The notes: a model not told the origin generated them from the letters alone. A DNA stretch of 64,000 bases from Thauera sp. GDN1 (GCF_029223545.1 NZ_CP097870.1:372001-436000); one strand, 5' to 3'. Shown: positions 7,027 through 16,855, counted from the first letter of the stretch. Translations and numbers: made by a program.

Positions 7027-8685
7027 TCACGGTCCGGGTGGTGCGAGCTGCGCCGCGCTGCGCTCCGACGCCACCATGATCAGCTTCATCGTCGCCCGTG
7101 TGGCGCCGACGAAGAGCTTGCGCATGGTGAGCTCGTCCATGGCCTCGAAGTCGATCTCGGTGAAGATGATGCAGGGCGCGGACTGGCCCTTGAAGCGGTA
7201 GACGGAGTCGATCAGCAGCTCGCCCTGCGAGTGTTCCGGCTCGCCGAGCAGGTCGTAGCGCCCGGTGAAGGCGCGCAGGCGATGGGGGCCGAGGTGCTCG
7301 AGGGCGGTGAAGCGCGAGTGCTCGCGGCCGCGGAAGGTGAGCAGCACGATCATCTCGCGCCTGAAGCCGAGGCCGAGCGCACGGGTGATCGCGCGCTTCG
7401 TGGCCTCGAGCAGACCGGCGTCGTCGTGCCAGGCGAAGAGCTCGGGCTCGCTGTCGGCGACCGGGCTGCCGGCGCGGATCGGCGCGGGCAGCGGCAGGCG
7501 GGCGTTGAGCAGGGCGAGCACGTCGGCCGGGGTGCGGTAGTTGGTGTCGGCGGTCAGGCCCACCCAGCCCGGCAGCGCCACCGGCGGGCGGTCGTAGAGG
7601 TTCTGCAGCGGATCTTCCAGCCACCACGCCCGCCCGCCGGGCTCGAGCAGCGCGAGCAGGGCGTCGCGCCAGGGCTCCATGAAGTCCTGGCCCTCGTCGA
7701 TGATCAGTTCGTCGAACTGCCAGTCGGCGGTGGTGTGGGTGGTGACCAGCGCGGCGAAGTCCGCCTCCATGCGGCGGAAGGCACCGGGCGCACCGAAGTG
7801 CGGCTTGCGCCCGGCATCGCGCAGGCGGCGGTCGCACAGCTGGTGGAAGGTGGCGACCTCGCCGCCGGCCGGCGCGATGCGGGCGAAGTGGTCGGCGAGC
7901 GGGCGGTTGTAGCACACGTAGAGCGGCCGCCGGCCGGCGGCGAGCGCATCGGTGTAGGCGGCGAGCGCGAGCTGGGTCTTGCCGCTGCCGGCGGTGGCGA
8001 TCACGCGCAGGCGGTGCGGGTGCATGTCGATGCGGCGCGCCCATTCGGTGAGGCCGCCCGACAGGCGGGTGGTGAGGTCGTCGGCCTGGCCGATGTGGGC
8101 CTGCACGTCGGGCACCAGTTCCAGGATGTCGGCGAAGAAGCGGTGCAGCGCCTGCAGGCGGGCGGGCTCGGTGGGCGCATCGCCCGCCTGCGCGGCGGTC
8201 AGTTCCTGCACGATGGCGGCGAAGGCGTCGCGCCGGCTGGCGTCGACGATGCGTGCCGGATCGAGCCCGGCGCTGCCGGGCTGGCGCACGTGGTAGTCGG
8301 GGCAGAAGAGCAGGATGTCGAGCTGCGGCTCGGCGCCGTCCAGCAGCGGGCGCAGGCGGGTGCGCAGCTCGTCGGCGCTGCGCGCGAGTTCGACGCTGAT
8401 GTGCTGCGCGCGCCTGCGCCCCGGTCGCATCAGGCCCTCGGCGGTCTCGTCGAGGAAGCCCGCATGCTGCTCGATCAGCAGCACGCGCCCGTCGGGGCCG
8501 ACGACGGCGAACGCGATCTCGCCGAAGATGAGCTGCGCGCCCTCGGCGCGGGTCCAGTGCAGGCCGTGGTAGATCGTCCACGCGCGCGGCAGGGCCGCGG
8601 CGAGCAGGGCGAGGGTGGCGCGCTCGCGTCCGCGGGCGCCGGCGGCGGGGAGCTGTTGCCAGCCTTCGGGGTGGGTTCGGGCCAT
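7027..8685 (-). CDS. UvrD/Rep-like superfamily 1 helicase
   Basis: I use the ATG giving MARTHPEGWQQ (552 residues); the frame is open further upstream but runs into the divergent receptor gene. The N-terminal 150 residues contain FGEIAFAVVGPDGRVLLIEQHAG, which resembles a small PD-(D/E)xK/NERD-type nuclease-like region (tentative). The helicase core has Walker A TAGSGKT near residue 232, motif II IIDEGQDF near 331, TADTNYRTP, and the C-terminal RFKGQSAPCIIFTE and FVGATRA motifs. Such proteins unwind DNA or act as ATP-driven motors. It is compact beside UvrD (about 720 residues). Role in repair or defence is unknown. Confidence 0.8.
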   Translation of the reverse strand: MARTHPEGWQQLPAAGARGRERATLALLAAALPRAWTIYHGLHWTRAEGAQLIFGEIAFAVVGPDGRVLLIEQHAGFLDETAEGLMRPGRRRAQHISVELARSADELRTRLRPLLDGAEPQLDILLFCPDYHVRQPGSAGLDPARIVDASRRDAFAAIVQELTAAQAGDAPTEPARLQALHRFFADILELVPDVQAHIGQADDLTTRLSGGLTEWARRIDMHPHRLRVIATAGSGKTQLALAAYTDALAAGRRPLYVCYNRPLADHFARIAPAGGEVATFHQLCDRRLRDAGRKPHFGAPGAFRRMEADFAALVTTHTTADWQFDELIIDEGQDFMEPWRDALLALLEPGGRAWWLEDPLQNLYDRPPVALPGWVGLTADTNYRTPADVLALLNARLPLPAPIRAGSPVADSEPELFAWHDDAGLLEATKRAITRALGLGFRREMIVLLTFRGREHSRFTALEHLGPHRLRAFTGRYDLLGEPEHSQGELLIDSVYRFKGQSAPCIIFTEIDFEAMDELTMRKLFVGATRATMKLIMVASERSAAQLAPPGP

Positions 8686-8898
8686 GGGGATGTCGTCGGG
8701 GTGCCGGCGGCTGCGGACGCGGTTCGGTAGGGGTTGCGTGTGGTGCCGGGCGGCGCGTCCGCAGTTTAGCAAGGCGGTGGCGCCGACCCGGTGCCGAGTG
8801 TGCATATTCTCGCACTCGTGGCCGCGCGCCGCTGGACGCCATCCCCGGCGCATGTAAAGCTTTTGGCTAATCCATTCAGAATCTTGCAGGACCCCATC

Positions 8899-10911
8899 GT
8901 GCCCGCCCACCGCCTTCCGCCGCGTGCCGCCGCCGTGACGATCGCCATGTTCGCCGGCGGTGTCGCCCAGGCTGCCGACCTGTTCTTCGAAGACATCCCG
9001 ATCGTGCTCACCGCCTCGCGTATCGCGCAGTCGCCGCTGGATGCGCCGGTGGCGGTCAGCGTGATCGACCGCGAGATGATCCGCGCCTCCGGTTTCACCG
9101 AGATCCACGATCTGCTGCGCCTGGTCCCCGGCTTCCTGGTCGCGGACTGGCCGGAGGGCTCGCCGGTGGTGGCGCGCCATGGGCTCGGCGATGCCTACGA
9201 TCGCCGCATCAAGGTGATGGTCGACGGCGTCACCGTGAACCGCCCGCTGTCGGGCGATACCGCGTGGACGGACCTGCCGGTGCGGGTCGACGACATCGAG
9301 CGCGTCGAGGTCGTGCGCGGTGCCAACGGCGCAGCCTACGGCGTCAATGCCTTCGATGGCGTGATCAACATCATCACGCGCTCGCCGGCCACCGAGGACG
9401 GTACGGCCCTGGTCACGCGCGTCGGACGCAATGCATTCCAGGATCACGGCTTCCGCATCAATGGCCACACCGAGGGCGCGATCGACTGGCGGCTGTCCGG
9501 TTCGCACCGCCGCGCGCAGAACTTTCGCGCCCGCCCCGACGACAAGACCGGCGAGCCGACTTACGGGGAGGATGTGCGCAACACGCTTCTCAACTTCAGT
9601 GCCACCGCGCAGCTAGGCGCGCGCGACGAGCTCGACGCGTACGTGGCGCTCAACGACGGGGTTGCCGAGCGCGGCACCGTAGAGGACTGGCAGGAGCAGC
9701 CGCGCGACGAGGAGACGCGCTCGCGTTTCCTTCATCTGTCCTGGCGGCATACCCTCTCGGCCCAATCCGATCTCAGCCTGCACCTGAGCCACCAGGACGA
9801 GCGCTTCCGTGCGGCCTGGATGACGGCCGGCGAGGTGATGGTGCCGATCGACATGAACACCGACGGCCGCCGCGACGAGTTCGAGCTGCAGTACACCAAT
9901 CGCCCCGCCGAGGACTGGCGCCTGCTGCTCGGCGCCGGCGTGCGTCGCGAGACGGTGCGCTCGCTGCGCTACTTCAACACCGGCACCTCGCTGTCGGGGA
10001 CCAGCAGCCAGCTCTTCGGTTCGCTGAGCTGGAACCCGCTTGCGGCGCTCAAGCTCGATGTTGGTGGCACTTATGAGGACCACCATTACAGCGGCTCGAC
10101 CTTCTCGCCCAGGGTGGCGATGAACTACGCGCTTACGCCCGAGTCGGCCGTGCGCGCGTCGGCCGGTGTGTCCTACCGGGCGCCCGGCTTCTTCGAGTCG
10201 AGTGCGTACGAGACAATCCGCATGGACGATAAGGTGCGCTGGGTCGGGGTCCGCCAGACCACCCCGGTCGAGCCCGAGCGGGTGCGCCATTTCGAGCTCG
10301 GTTATGTGGCGCAGTTCAGTGAGCTTGGCCTCAACCTCGACGTGCGCGCCTTCCACGAGCGCTATCTGCGCTACCTCGACAGCCGCAGCTGCATCATTGG
10401 CGAGCCGGGCTGCACGCCGCCCGAGGACTACGATCCCTTCCCGCATGCAGCGGACCGACCGCCCAAGCAGTTCCGCTTCGTGAACTCCGCGGCGCTCACC
10501 CGCCACGGCGCCGAGTTCAGCGTCGACTGGCGCCGTCCCGGCTGGGGCCGGATCGTGCTGTCGCAGGCCTTCATCGACATCGATGCCGACGCCGAGGCGT
10601 CCGACCGCGACTTCGACCGCAGTTCGCCGACCACGATCACCTCCCTGCTGGTGCTCAAGGAGCTGCCCGAGCGCTGGCAGGCCAGCCTGGGTTACTACCG
10701 CCACAGCGACATGTACTGGCTGAACCAGGGCGACCGCGTGCCGGCGACCAACCGCTTCGATCTGCGCCTTGCGCGTCGCTTTGGCCCGCCGAGTGCCGAC
10801 AACGAGGTCGCGATCGTGGCCCAGAGCATCAATGGGCGATATCCCGAGTTCTACGCCCGCAAGTTCCGCCACGAGCCGCAGCTCTTCGCCACGCTGCGCC
10901 TGTCCTGGTGA
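8899..10911 (+). CDS. TonB-dependent outer-membrane receptor
   Basis: I choose the GTG at 8899 (670 residues), preceded by GCAGGA 7 nt upstream, because it yields a clean signal peptide cut at GGVAQA/ADLFF; an in-frame ATG at 8791 would bury it. A plug domain follows, with VLTASRIAQSPLDAPVAV, IHDLLRLVPGF and VRGANGAAYGVNAFDGVINI. A 22-strand-type barrel completes the protein, ending in an aromatic C-terminus (ATLRLSW), as outer-membrane proteins do. It would import or sense a TonB-dependent ligand. Its stop overlaps the next gene's GTG start (GTGA), which ties it to a binding protein and a diguanylate cyclase. The ligand is unknown. Confidence 0.85.
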   Translation: MPAHRLPPRAAAVTIAMFAGGVAQAADLFFEDIPIVLTASRIAQSPLDAPVAVSVIDREMIRASGFTEIHDLLRLVPGFLVADWPEGSPVVARHGLGDAYDRRIKVMVDGVTVNRPLSGDTAWTDLPVRVDDIERVEVVRGANGAAYGVNAFDGVINIITRSPATEDGTALVTRVGRNAFQDHGFRINGHTEGAIDWRLSGSHRRAQNFRARPDDKTGEPTYGEDVRNTLLNFSATAQLGARDELDAYVALNDGVAERGTVEDWQEQPRDEETRSRFLHLSWRHTLSAQSDLSLHLSHQDERFRAAWMTAGEVMVPIDMNTDGRRDEFELQYTNRPAEDWRLLLGAGVRRETVRSLRYFNTGTSLSGTSSQLFGSLSWNPLAALKLDVGGTYEDHHYSGSTFSPRVAMNYALTPESAVRASAGVSYRAPGFFESSAYETIRMDDKVRWVGVRQTTPVEPERVRHFELGYVAQFSELGLNLDVRAFHERYLRYLDSRSCIIGEPGCTPPEDYDPFPHAADRPPKQFRFVNSAALTRHGAEFSVDWRRPGWGRIVLSQAFIDIDADAEASDRDFDRSSPTTITSLLVLKELPERWQASLGYYRHSDMYWLNQGDRVPATNRFDLRLARRFGPPSADNEVAIVAQSINGRYPEFYARKFRHEPQLFATLRLSW

Positions 10912-11846
10912 GTCGATCGATGCAGCGGCGGCGGTGGGGTATGCAGGGGCTGCTGCGCCTGTTCGCGCTCGCGCTGACACTGCTGTGCGCACCCGCCTTC
11001 GCGCTCGACGTCGCGGTCGTGGTGTCGCAGCGCGAGGGCGCGCACAAGGCCTTCGCCGACGCCTTCAAGCGTGCGGCCGCCAGCCTCGGCCACCGTGTCT
11101 TCGACATCGGCAGCCCGGCCGAGGGCCTGGACGACGTCGCGCTCGCGCGCGCCGACCTGGTCGTCGCCAGCGGCGAGGCGGCCGCCGAGCTCGCGCTCGC
11201 GCGCCACCTGCGGCCGACGCTGGTGACGATGATCGCGCGCAGTCGCTTCGAGGCCTTGCGCAAGGCGCACCCGCAGGCGCCGCTGTCGGCCTGGCTGCTC
11301 GACCAGCCGCTGGAGCGCCAGCTGCGCCTGCTGCGCGCGGTGCTGCCCGAGCGCAAACGGGTGGGTCTGCTGCTCGGCGCCAACGCCGATGCCGAGGCGC
11401 GGCTGCACGGCGTGGCCGCCGACTTCGGCCTCAGCCTCGCCACCCGCGTGGTGCGCAACGACAAGGAGGTGATCGCCAGCCTGGAGGAGGTGCTGAGCGC
11501 CAGCGAGGTGCTGCTGGCGCTGCCCGATCCGATGCTGACCAGCCCGACCGCGGCGCGCTCGATCCTGCTCACCAGCTACCGCTACCAGAAGCCGATCATC
11601 GCCTTCTCGCGCGCCTATGTGAACGCCGGCGCGCTGGCGGCGGTGTTCATCACCCCCGAGCAGGTCGCCGGCGACCTCATCGACTGGCTGCGCAGCCAGA
11701 ACGGCAAGCCGCTCGTCCTGCCGCCGCCGCGCGCCCCGGTTTCGTTCGAGATCGCGGTCAACCGTCAGGTCGCGCGCGCGCTCGGCATCAACGTTGCGGA
11801 CGACGGGGAGCTGCTGCGCCTCACCGCGGAAGGAGGCCAGCCATGA
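10908..11846 (+). CDS. periplasmic ABC-type substrate-binding protein
   Basis: The 312-residue product has an N-terminal signal peptide (MQGLLRLFALALTLLCAPAFA) and a two-lobed periplasmic binding fold like the TrpX/ABC_sub_bind family: VAVVVSQREGAHKAF, DLVVASGEAAAELAL, RVGLLLGANADAEA, ALPDPMLTSPTAARSILLTS, KPIIAFSRAYVNAGA, VFITPEQVAGD. No ABC permease or ATPase is nearby, so it is probably a sensor partner rather than a transporter part. It overlaps the receptor stop and the cyclase start. The GTG at 10908 is in frame; ATGs at 10920 and 10941 are alternatives. Confidence 0.8.
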   Translation: MSRSMQRRRWGMQGLLRLFALALTLLCAPAFALDVAVVVSQREGAHKAFADAFKRAAASLGHRVFDIGSPAEGLDDVALARADLVVASGEAAAELALARHLRPTLVTMIARSRFEALRKAHPQAPLSAWLLDQPLERQLRLLRAVLPERKRVGLLLGANADAEARLHGVAADFGLSLATRVVRNDKEVIASLEEVLSASEVLLALPDPMLTSPTAARSILLTSYRYQKPIIAFSRAYVNAGALAAVFITPEQVAGDLIDWLRSQNGKPLVLPPPRAPVSFEIAVNRQVARALGINVADDGELLRLTAEGGQP

Positions 11847-13165
11847 GCGGCGATCGACTGACGCTGCGCATCCGTCTGCTGCTCACCGTGCTGCTGCCGG
11901 TGATGCTGCTGTCGGTGGCGATGACGGGCGTCTCGCTGTTCCGCGGCGCGCGCGTGGCCGACCGCGAGATCGCCGAGCGCGGTCTCGCCATCGTCCGCTT
12001 CCTCGCGCCCGCGGCCGAGTACGGGGTGATCTCGGGCAGCCGGGGCAGCCTGGACGGCCTGATGCAGGCGCTGCAGGCGCAGAGCGACGTGGCCGCCGCG
12101 GTGCTCTACGATCGCCGCGGCGACGAGCTCGCACGCATGGGAGAGCCGATGCTCGAGGACGCCGCGGAAGCGCGCTCGGCGAGCGCCGCCGTGCATCTGT
12201 GGCGGCGGGGCCAGCGCGCCGCCTTTGCCGCGCCGGTGATGTCGGTGCCGGTGGAGGTCGATGAGCTCGCCGGCGCCGAGTCGGTGCTGGCGCCCTTGCC
12301 GGTGGGCTGGGTTTACGTGGAGCTCGACACCCGCGCCTACGACGCGCGCTGGCGCGCCACGGTGCTGACCGCGATCGGGCTCGCGACCGGCGCGGTGGTG
12401 CTCGCGATGCTGCTCGCGATCCGCCTGGCGAACGTCGTCGGCGCGCCGGTGGCGCGCCTGGTCGAGGCCGTGCAGCGCATGGCGCGGGGCGATCTGGACG
12501 TGCAGGTCGGCGGGCGCGCGGGCAGCGAGGAGCTGTACACGCTGCAGCAGGGTTTCAACTCGATGGCGCGCGCGATCGCCAATGCGCACAAGACGCTGCA
12601 GGCCCGCATCGAGCAGGCCACCGCGCGCCTCGCCCACCAGGCGCTGCACGACCCGCTTACCGCACTGCCCAACCGCCGCGCCTTCGAGCAGGCGCTGGAG
12701 AAGATGCTCGCCGCCTCGCGCCGTGCCGGCGATCGCGGCGCGCTGTGCTTCATGGACCTCGACCACTTCAAGCCGGTCAACGATACCGGCGGTCATGCGG
12801 CGGGCGACGCCCTGCTGCGCGTCGTGGCGGACCTGATCCGCAGCCGCCTGCGCAGCGAGGACATCGTGTGCCGGGTCGGTGGCGACGAGTTCGCGCTGAT
12901 CCTCCACGGCTGTACCGCGGAGGATGCCGAACGCATCGCCGACGACCTGTGCGCGGTGGTGCGGGATCTGCGCTTCGAATGGGAAGGGCGCGAGTACCGC
13001 ATCGGTGCCAGCATCGGTTTGGCGATGATCGACGGCTCGGTGGACAGCGTCGCCGACATCGTTCGTGCGGCCGACCAGGCCTGCTACACGGTCAAGCGCG
13101 AAGGGCGGGGACGGGCCATGGCCTGGCGGCCGACGGATGCCGCCGCGCCGCCTCCCGCCGAATGA
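11843..13165 (+). CDS. membrane diguanylate cyclase with HAMP and GGDEF domains
   Basis: The ATG overlaps the binding-protein stop (ATGA) and follows AAGGAGG; the product has 440 residues. A first transmembrane helix (about 10-35), a periplasmic sensor region, and a second helix (about 175-200) lead into HAMP (VVGAPVARLVEAVQRMARGD) and a GGDEF domain. The active site reads VGGDEFAL at about residue 345, and RSED lies five residues before it, the RxxD position for c-di-GMP feedback inhibition. It should make c-di-GMP in response to the periplasmic domain or the co-encoded binding protein. Translational coupling of all three genes supports a receptor-sensor-cyclase pathway (inference). Confidence 0.9.
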   Translation: MSGDRLTLRIRLLLTVLLPVMLLSVAMTGVSLFRGARVADREIAERGLAIVRFLAPAAEYGVISGSRGSLDGLMQALQAQSDVAAAVLYDRRGDELARMGEPMLEDAAEARSASAAVHLWRRGQRAAFAAPVMSVPVEVDELAGAESVLAPLPVGWVYVELDTRAYDARWRATVLTAIGLATGAVVLAMLLAIRLANVVGAPVARLVEAVQRMARGDLDVQVGGRAGSEELYTLQQGFNSMARAIANAHKTLQARIEQATARLAHQALHDPLTALPNRRAFEQALEKMLAASRRAGDRGALCFMDLDHFKPVNDTGGHAAGDALLRVVADLIRSRLRSEDIVCRVGGDEFALILHGCTAEDAERIADDLCAVVRDLRFEWEGREYRIGASIGLAMIDGSVDSVADIVRAADQACYTVKREGRGRAMAWRPTDAAAPPPAE

Positions 13166-13232
13166 GGGGCGCTGCGCGCGGCGGCCGGGCGACGCCTGCT
13201 TCGCGTGCCGCGGGGGGGCGTGGCCGGCTCCG

Positions 13233-13238
13233 TATAAT
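13233..13238 (+). promoter_or_regulatory. candidate -10 element upstream of recC
   Basis: A perfect TATAAT lies 52 bp before the recC ATG in an otherwise GC-rich gap. No clear -35 is visible 17 bp upstream, so strength is uncertain. Confidence 0.35.
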
Positions 13239-13289
13239 GGCGATCCACCCGACGCCGCGCGCTCGCCTGCGCGCTCCTCCGCGCCCGCC

Positions 13290-16200
13290 ATGTTCCACCT
13301 GAGCTTCTCCAACCGCTTCGAGATCCTGCTCGATACCCTGCTCGACCGCCTCGGTGCCGAGCAGCCCGGGCCTTTCGGCCAGCGCCAGGTGGTGGTGCCG
13401 AGCAGCGCGCTGCGGCGCAAGGTCGAGCTGGCGATGGCGGACCGCGAGGGCGTGTGCGCCAACCTGCGCTTCGACTACCTCGCGCAGTGGCTGTGGGCGC
13501 AGATCGGACGCGTGGTGCCTGTGGCCGAGCGCTCGCCGTTCTCCGCCGCGCTGCTGGCCTGGCGCATCCATGGCCTGCTCGACGCCGTGCATGAACGCGG
13601 CGCCTGGGTGGCGGCCCATCCGCGCCTGGCGCGCTACCTGGAGGGCGCGGACGCGCGCATGCGCTTCGAGCTCGCCGGGCGCATCGCGCGCGTGTTCGAC
13701 CACTACCTGACCTACCGCCCGCAGTGGCTGGCCTTGTGGGCGGACGGGCGCGGCTCGGCGCTGGGGCCGGGGGCGAGTGCCGTCGAGCGTGCCGACGAGG
13801 CCTGGCAGGCCGAGCTGTGGCGGCGCATCCGCGACGGCATGGGGCTGCGCCAGGAGCATCCGGCCCAGGCCTTCCTGCGCCGCGTGACCGCGATGAGCGC
13901 CGAGGAGCTGGCTGCGGTCGGCCTGCCGGCCACGGTGCACGTGTTCGCGCTGCCGGCGTTGCCGCCGCTCTACCTCGACCTGCTGCGCGAGCTGTCGCGG
14001 GTGGTGGAGGTGCGGCTGTACGCGCTCAATCCCTGCCGCGAGTTCTGGTTCGACATCGTCGATGCGCGCCGCCTGTCCTGGCTGGCGGCGCAGCAGAAGG
14101 ACATGTTCTTCGAGACCGGCAACGGCCTGCTCGCGGCCTGGGGCAAGCAGACCCGCGCCCACATCGGCCTGCTGTTCGAGGGTGAGCACGCGGTCGAGGA
14201 CGACGCCGCGTTCGCGCCCCATCCCGGCCGCCAGCTGCTGGCACGGCTGCAGAACGCGATCCTCGACCTGCAGGAGCTGCCTCCGGCGGGATTGCGCCTG
14301 GCCGCGACCGACCGCAGCGTGGAGGTGCACGTCTGCCACTCGCGCACCCGCGAGCTGGAGGTGCTGCACGACCGACTGCTCGGCCTGTTCAAGATGCATG
14401 CCGGCACCGCCGATGCGCTGCGCCCGGCCGATGTGGTGGTGCTGACGCCCGATCTCGAGACCACCGCGCCGCTGATCGAGGCGGTGTTCGGCACCGCGCC
14501 GCCGGCACGCCGCATTCCGTGGCGCATCACCGGCCTCGGCGGCACCCGCGACAACCCGGTGGCGCGGGTGCTGGACCAGGTGCTGGAGCTGGCCGCCAGC
14601 CGCTTCCCGGCGAGCCGGGTGTTCGACCTGCTGCAGCAGGCGCCGGTGGCGGCGCGCTTCGGCCTCGACGAGGCGGCGCTGGAGACGGTGCATGACTGGC
14701 TGCGCGCCGCCGGTGTGCGCTGGGGGCTGGACGCGGCTACCGATACCGAGGCCGGCGCGGCGCCCGCGCACACGCTCGACGAAGGCCTGCACCGCCTGTT
14801 CCTGGCCTGGGCCGCCGGCGAGGCCGCCGATCAGGCCAGCTTCGCCGGCCGCATCGGCGCCGCCGCGCCGGAGGGGCAGGCCGCACTCGCCCTCGGCAGC
14901 CTGTGGCGCTACGCCGACAGCCTGCGCCGGGTGCGCGACCTGCTGCTGCGCGAGCACGATGGCGAGGGCTGGCGCAGCGTGCTCAACGAGGTGCTCGATC
15001 GCCTGGTCGGCGACCCCGCCGAATACGCCGATGCCTTGCGCGAGCTGCGCGCGGCGATCGCCGCGCTCGCCGACGACATCGCCGCCGCCGAGCTGGCGGC
15101 CACCCTGCCGCTGGCGGTCGTGCATCCGGCGCTCGCCGCGCTGCTCGACGACCCGGCGCGCGGTGGCGTGCCCGGCGGCACGGTCACCTTCTCCGCGCTG
15201 CCGGCGCTGCGCAGCCTGCCCTACCGCGTGGTGTGCGTGATCGGGCTCGACCACGGCGCCTTCCCCGGCAGCGAGCGCCCGGCCGAGTTCGACCTGATGA
15301 CCGCCCGCCCGCAGGCCGGCGACCGCCAGCGCCGGCTCGACGACCGCAACCTGTTCCTCGACCTGATCCTGTCCGCGCGCGAGGTGCTGCACCTGTCCTA
15401 CGTCGGCCGCAGCGTGCGCGACGGCAGCGCGCTGCCGCCCTCGGTGCTGGTGGACGAGCTGCTCGACACCCTCGCCACCGCTTGCGCCAGCACGGCGGGC
15501 GATGCCGAAGCGCTGGCCGAGGCGCGCAAGCGGCTCACCGTGGTCCATCCGCTGCAGGCCTTCGCCGCCGACTACTTCATCGCCGGTGCGCGCGCCGACG
15601 ATAGGCTGGCGAGCTTCAACGCCGACTACGCGGAGGCGCTGGCCAGCCGGCTGGCGGCCTCCGCCTCGCCGGCGGGCGCTGCGTCCGGGCCGGCCGCGTC
15701 CGTGATCGCGGCGGCCGAGGACGAGGACGATGCGGCCGGCGTCGAGGATGCAGGCGACGAGGAGGCGGTCGCCGATCCGGCCGCTGCCGCGCCCTTCTTC
15801 ACCGCGCCGCTGCCGCCGCCGGATGCGGCCTGGCGGGAAGTGGACCTGCTGCAGCTGACCCGTTTCTTCGCCAACCCCTGCCGTTACCTGCTGCGCGAGC
15901 GCCTGGGGCTGGACCTGCCGGAATCCGCCGAGGCGCTCGACGACGTCGAGCCGCTGCTGCCCGACTGGCCGGGCCAGCGCGCGCTCGCCGCACGCCTGCT
16001 GCCGGTGATGCTGGCCGAGGAGGAGGGGGCTGCCGCCGCAGCTGCCGCCGGCCTGCCGTCGCGAATGGAAGCGGCGTCCGTGGCGCACGCCCGCCTGTGG
16101 GCGCTCGCGTGCGCCGGCAACGAATACCCCGTCGGCAGCCTCGGCGAGGCCGCGCTCGCGCGCGAGTTCGACTGCCTCCTCGCCTTCGCCCGCCGCCAGC

Positions 16201-16766
16201 GCGCGCTGCTCGCCGCGCCGGCGCAGCCGCCGCACCTGGCGCGCTTCGAGTGCGGCATCGACGGCGAGGCCTGGTCCTTGAGCGCGAGCTTTGCCGACCT
16301 GCGTGCCGACGGCCTGCTGCGCGCGCGCTACGACGACACCCGCGCCGGCGACTACCTCGGCGCCTGGCTCGCCCACCTGCTGCTGTGCGCGGCGCCGGCG
16401 CCCGGCGTGCGCTGCGAGACCCGTGGCTTGTCGCGCGATGGCGAGTTCCGCTTCGCGGCGCTGGAGCCCGCGCACGCGCGTGCGCAGCTCGAGGCCCTGC
16501 TCGGCCTGTACCGCGAGGGGCTGCGTGGGCCGCTGCACTTCTTCCCCAAGTCGGGCTGGGCCTATGTGACGAACGGGGACAGCCTGCACAAGGCCTCGGC
16601 CCGATGGAGCGGCGGCATGCGCCCGCAATTCGGCGAGGCCGCCGACCCGGCCTACCGGTTGGCGTTGCGCGGCGTCGAGCAGCCGCTGGACGAGCGCTTC
16701 TGCGCGCTTGCCGGCGCGGTGTTCATGCCGCTGTTCGAGGCGCTGGACGACGAGCGCCTGGGCTGA
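13290..16766 (+). CDS. recC: exodeoxyribonuclease V gamma subunit RecC
   Basis: The product (1158 residues from MFHLSFSNRF) matches RecC in length and order. It has an N-terminal helicase-like region (VVVPSSALRRKVELAMA), HVFALPALPPLYLDLL, a region around VEVHVCHSRTRELEVLHD typical of RecC, and a C-terminal degenerate nuclease-like part. RecC holds the RecBCD complex together and recognises Chi. The frame is open upstream to 13065, but that overlaps the cyclase gene, so I use the ATG at 13290. An acidic low-complexity insert (about residues 800-845, AEDEDDAAGVEDAGDEEA) is unusual. recB and recD lie 25 kb away, not next to it. Confidence 0.9.
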   Translation: MFHLSFSNRFEILLDTLLDRLGAEQPGPFGQRQVVVPSSALRRKVELAMADREGVCANLRFDYLAQWLWAQIGRVVPVAERSPFSAALLAWRIHGLLDAVHERGAWVAAHPRLARYLEGADARMRFELAGRIARVFDHYLTYRPQWLALWADGRGSALGPGASAVERADEAWQAELWRRIRDGMGLRQEHPAQAFLRRVTAMSAEELAAVGLPATVHVFALPALPPLYLDLLRELSRVVEVRLYALNPCREFWFDIVDARRLSWLAAQQKDMFFETGNGLLAAWGKQTRAHIGLLFEGEHAVEDDAAFAPHPGRQLLARLQNAILDLQELPPAGLRLAATDRSVEVHVCHSRTRELEVLHDRLLGLFKMHAGTADALRPADVVVLTPDLETTAPLIEAVFGTAPPARRIPWRITGLGGTRDNPVARVLDQVLELAASRFPASRVFDLLQQAPVAARFGLDEAALETVHDWLRAAGVRWGLDAATDTEAGAAPAHTLDEGLHRLFLAWAAGEAADQASFAGRIGAAAPEGQAALALGSLWRYADSLRRVRDLLLREHDGEGWRSVLNEVLDRLVGDPAEYADALRELRAAIAALADDIAAAELAATLPLAVVHPALAALLDDPARGGVPGGTVTFSALPALRSLPYRVVCVIGLDHGAFPGSERPAEFDLMTARPQAGDRQRRLDDRNLFLDLILSAREVLHLSYVGRSVRDGSALPPSVLVDELLDTLATACASTAGDAEALAEARKRLTVVHPLQAFAADYFIAGARADDRLASFNADYAEALASRLAASASPAGAASGPAASVIAAAEDEDDAAGVEDAGDEEAVADPAAAAPFFTAPLPPPDAAWREVDLLQLTRFFANPCRYLLRERLGLDLPESAEALDDVEPLLPDWPGQRALAARLLPVMLAEEEGAAAAAAAGLPSRMEAASVAHARLWALACAGNEYPVGSLGEAALAREFDCLLAFARRQRALLAAPAQPPHLARFECGIDGEAWSLSASFADLRADGLLRARYDDTRAGDYLGAWLAHLLLCAAPAPGVRCETRGLSRDGEFRFAALEPAHARAQLEALLGLYREGLRGPLHFFPKSGWAYVTNGDSLHKASARWSGGMRPQFGEAADPAYRLALRGVEQPLDERFCALAGAVFMPLFEALDDERLG

Positions 16767-16842
16767 GGGGGGGGGCGTCGCCGTACGCGAGCCCGTCAGG
16801 GGACTGCGACCGGATCACCCGGCCCTTGCCGCGGGCGTCGGC

Positions 16843-16848
16843 TAGAAT
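16843..16848 (+). promoter_or_regulatory. candidate -10 element of a near-leaderless yigZ transcript
   Basis: TAGAAT ends 7 nt before the yigZ ATG, so a start site 6-8 nt downstream would coincide with the start codon. There is no ribosome-binding sequence before the ATG, consistent with leaderless translation. Confidence 0.4.
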
Positions 16849-16855
16849 CGCCGCC

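Noticed and set aside
8686..9507. An N-terminal extension of the helicase frame into the divergent receptor gene
   Set aside because: The segment overlaps the receptor coding sequence and its translation is unlike any protein. The ATG at 8685 fits better.
13092..16628. A 1178-codon open frame on the minus strand opposite recC
   Set aside because: It is a shadow of recC with low-complexity translation and no ribosome site.
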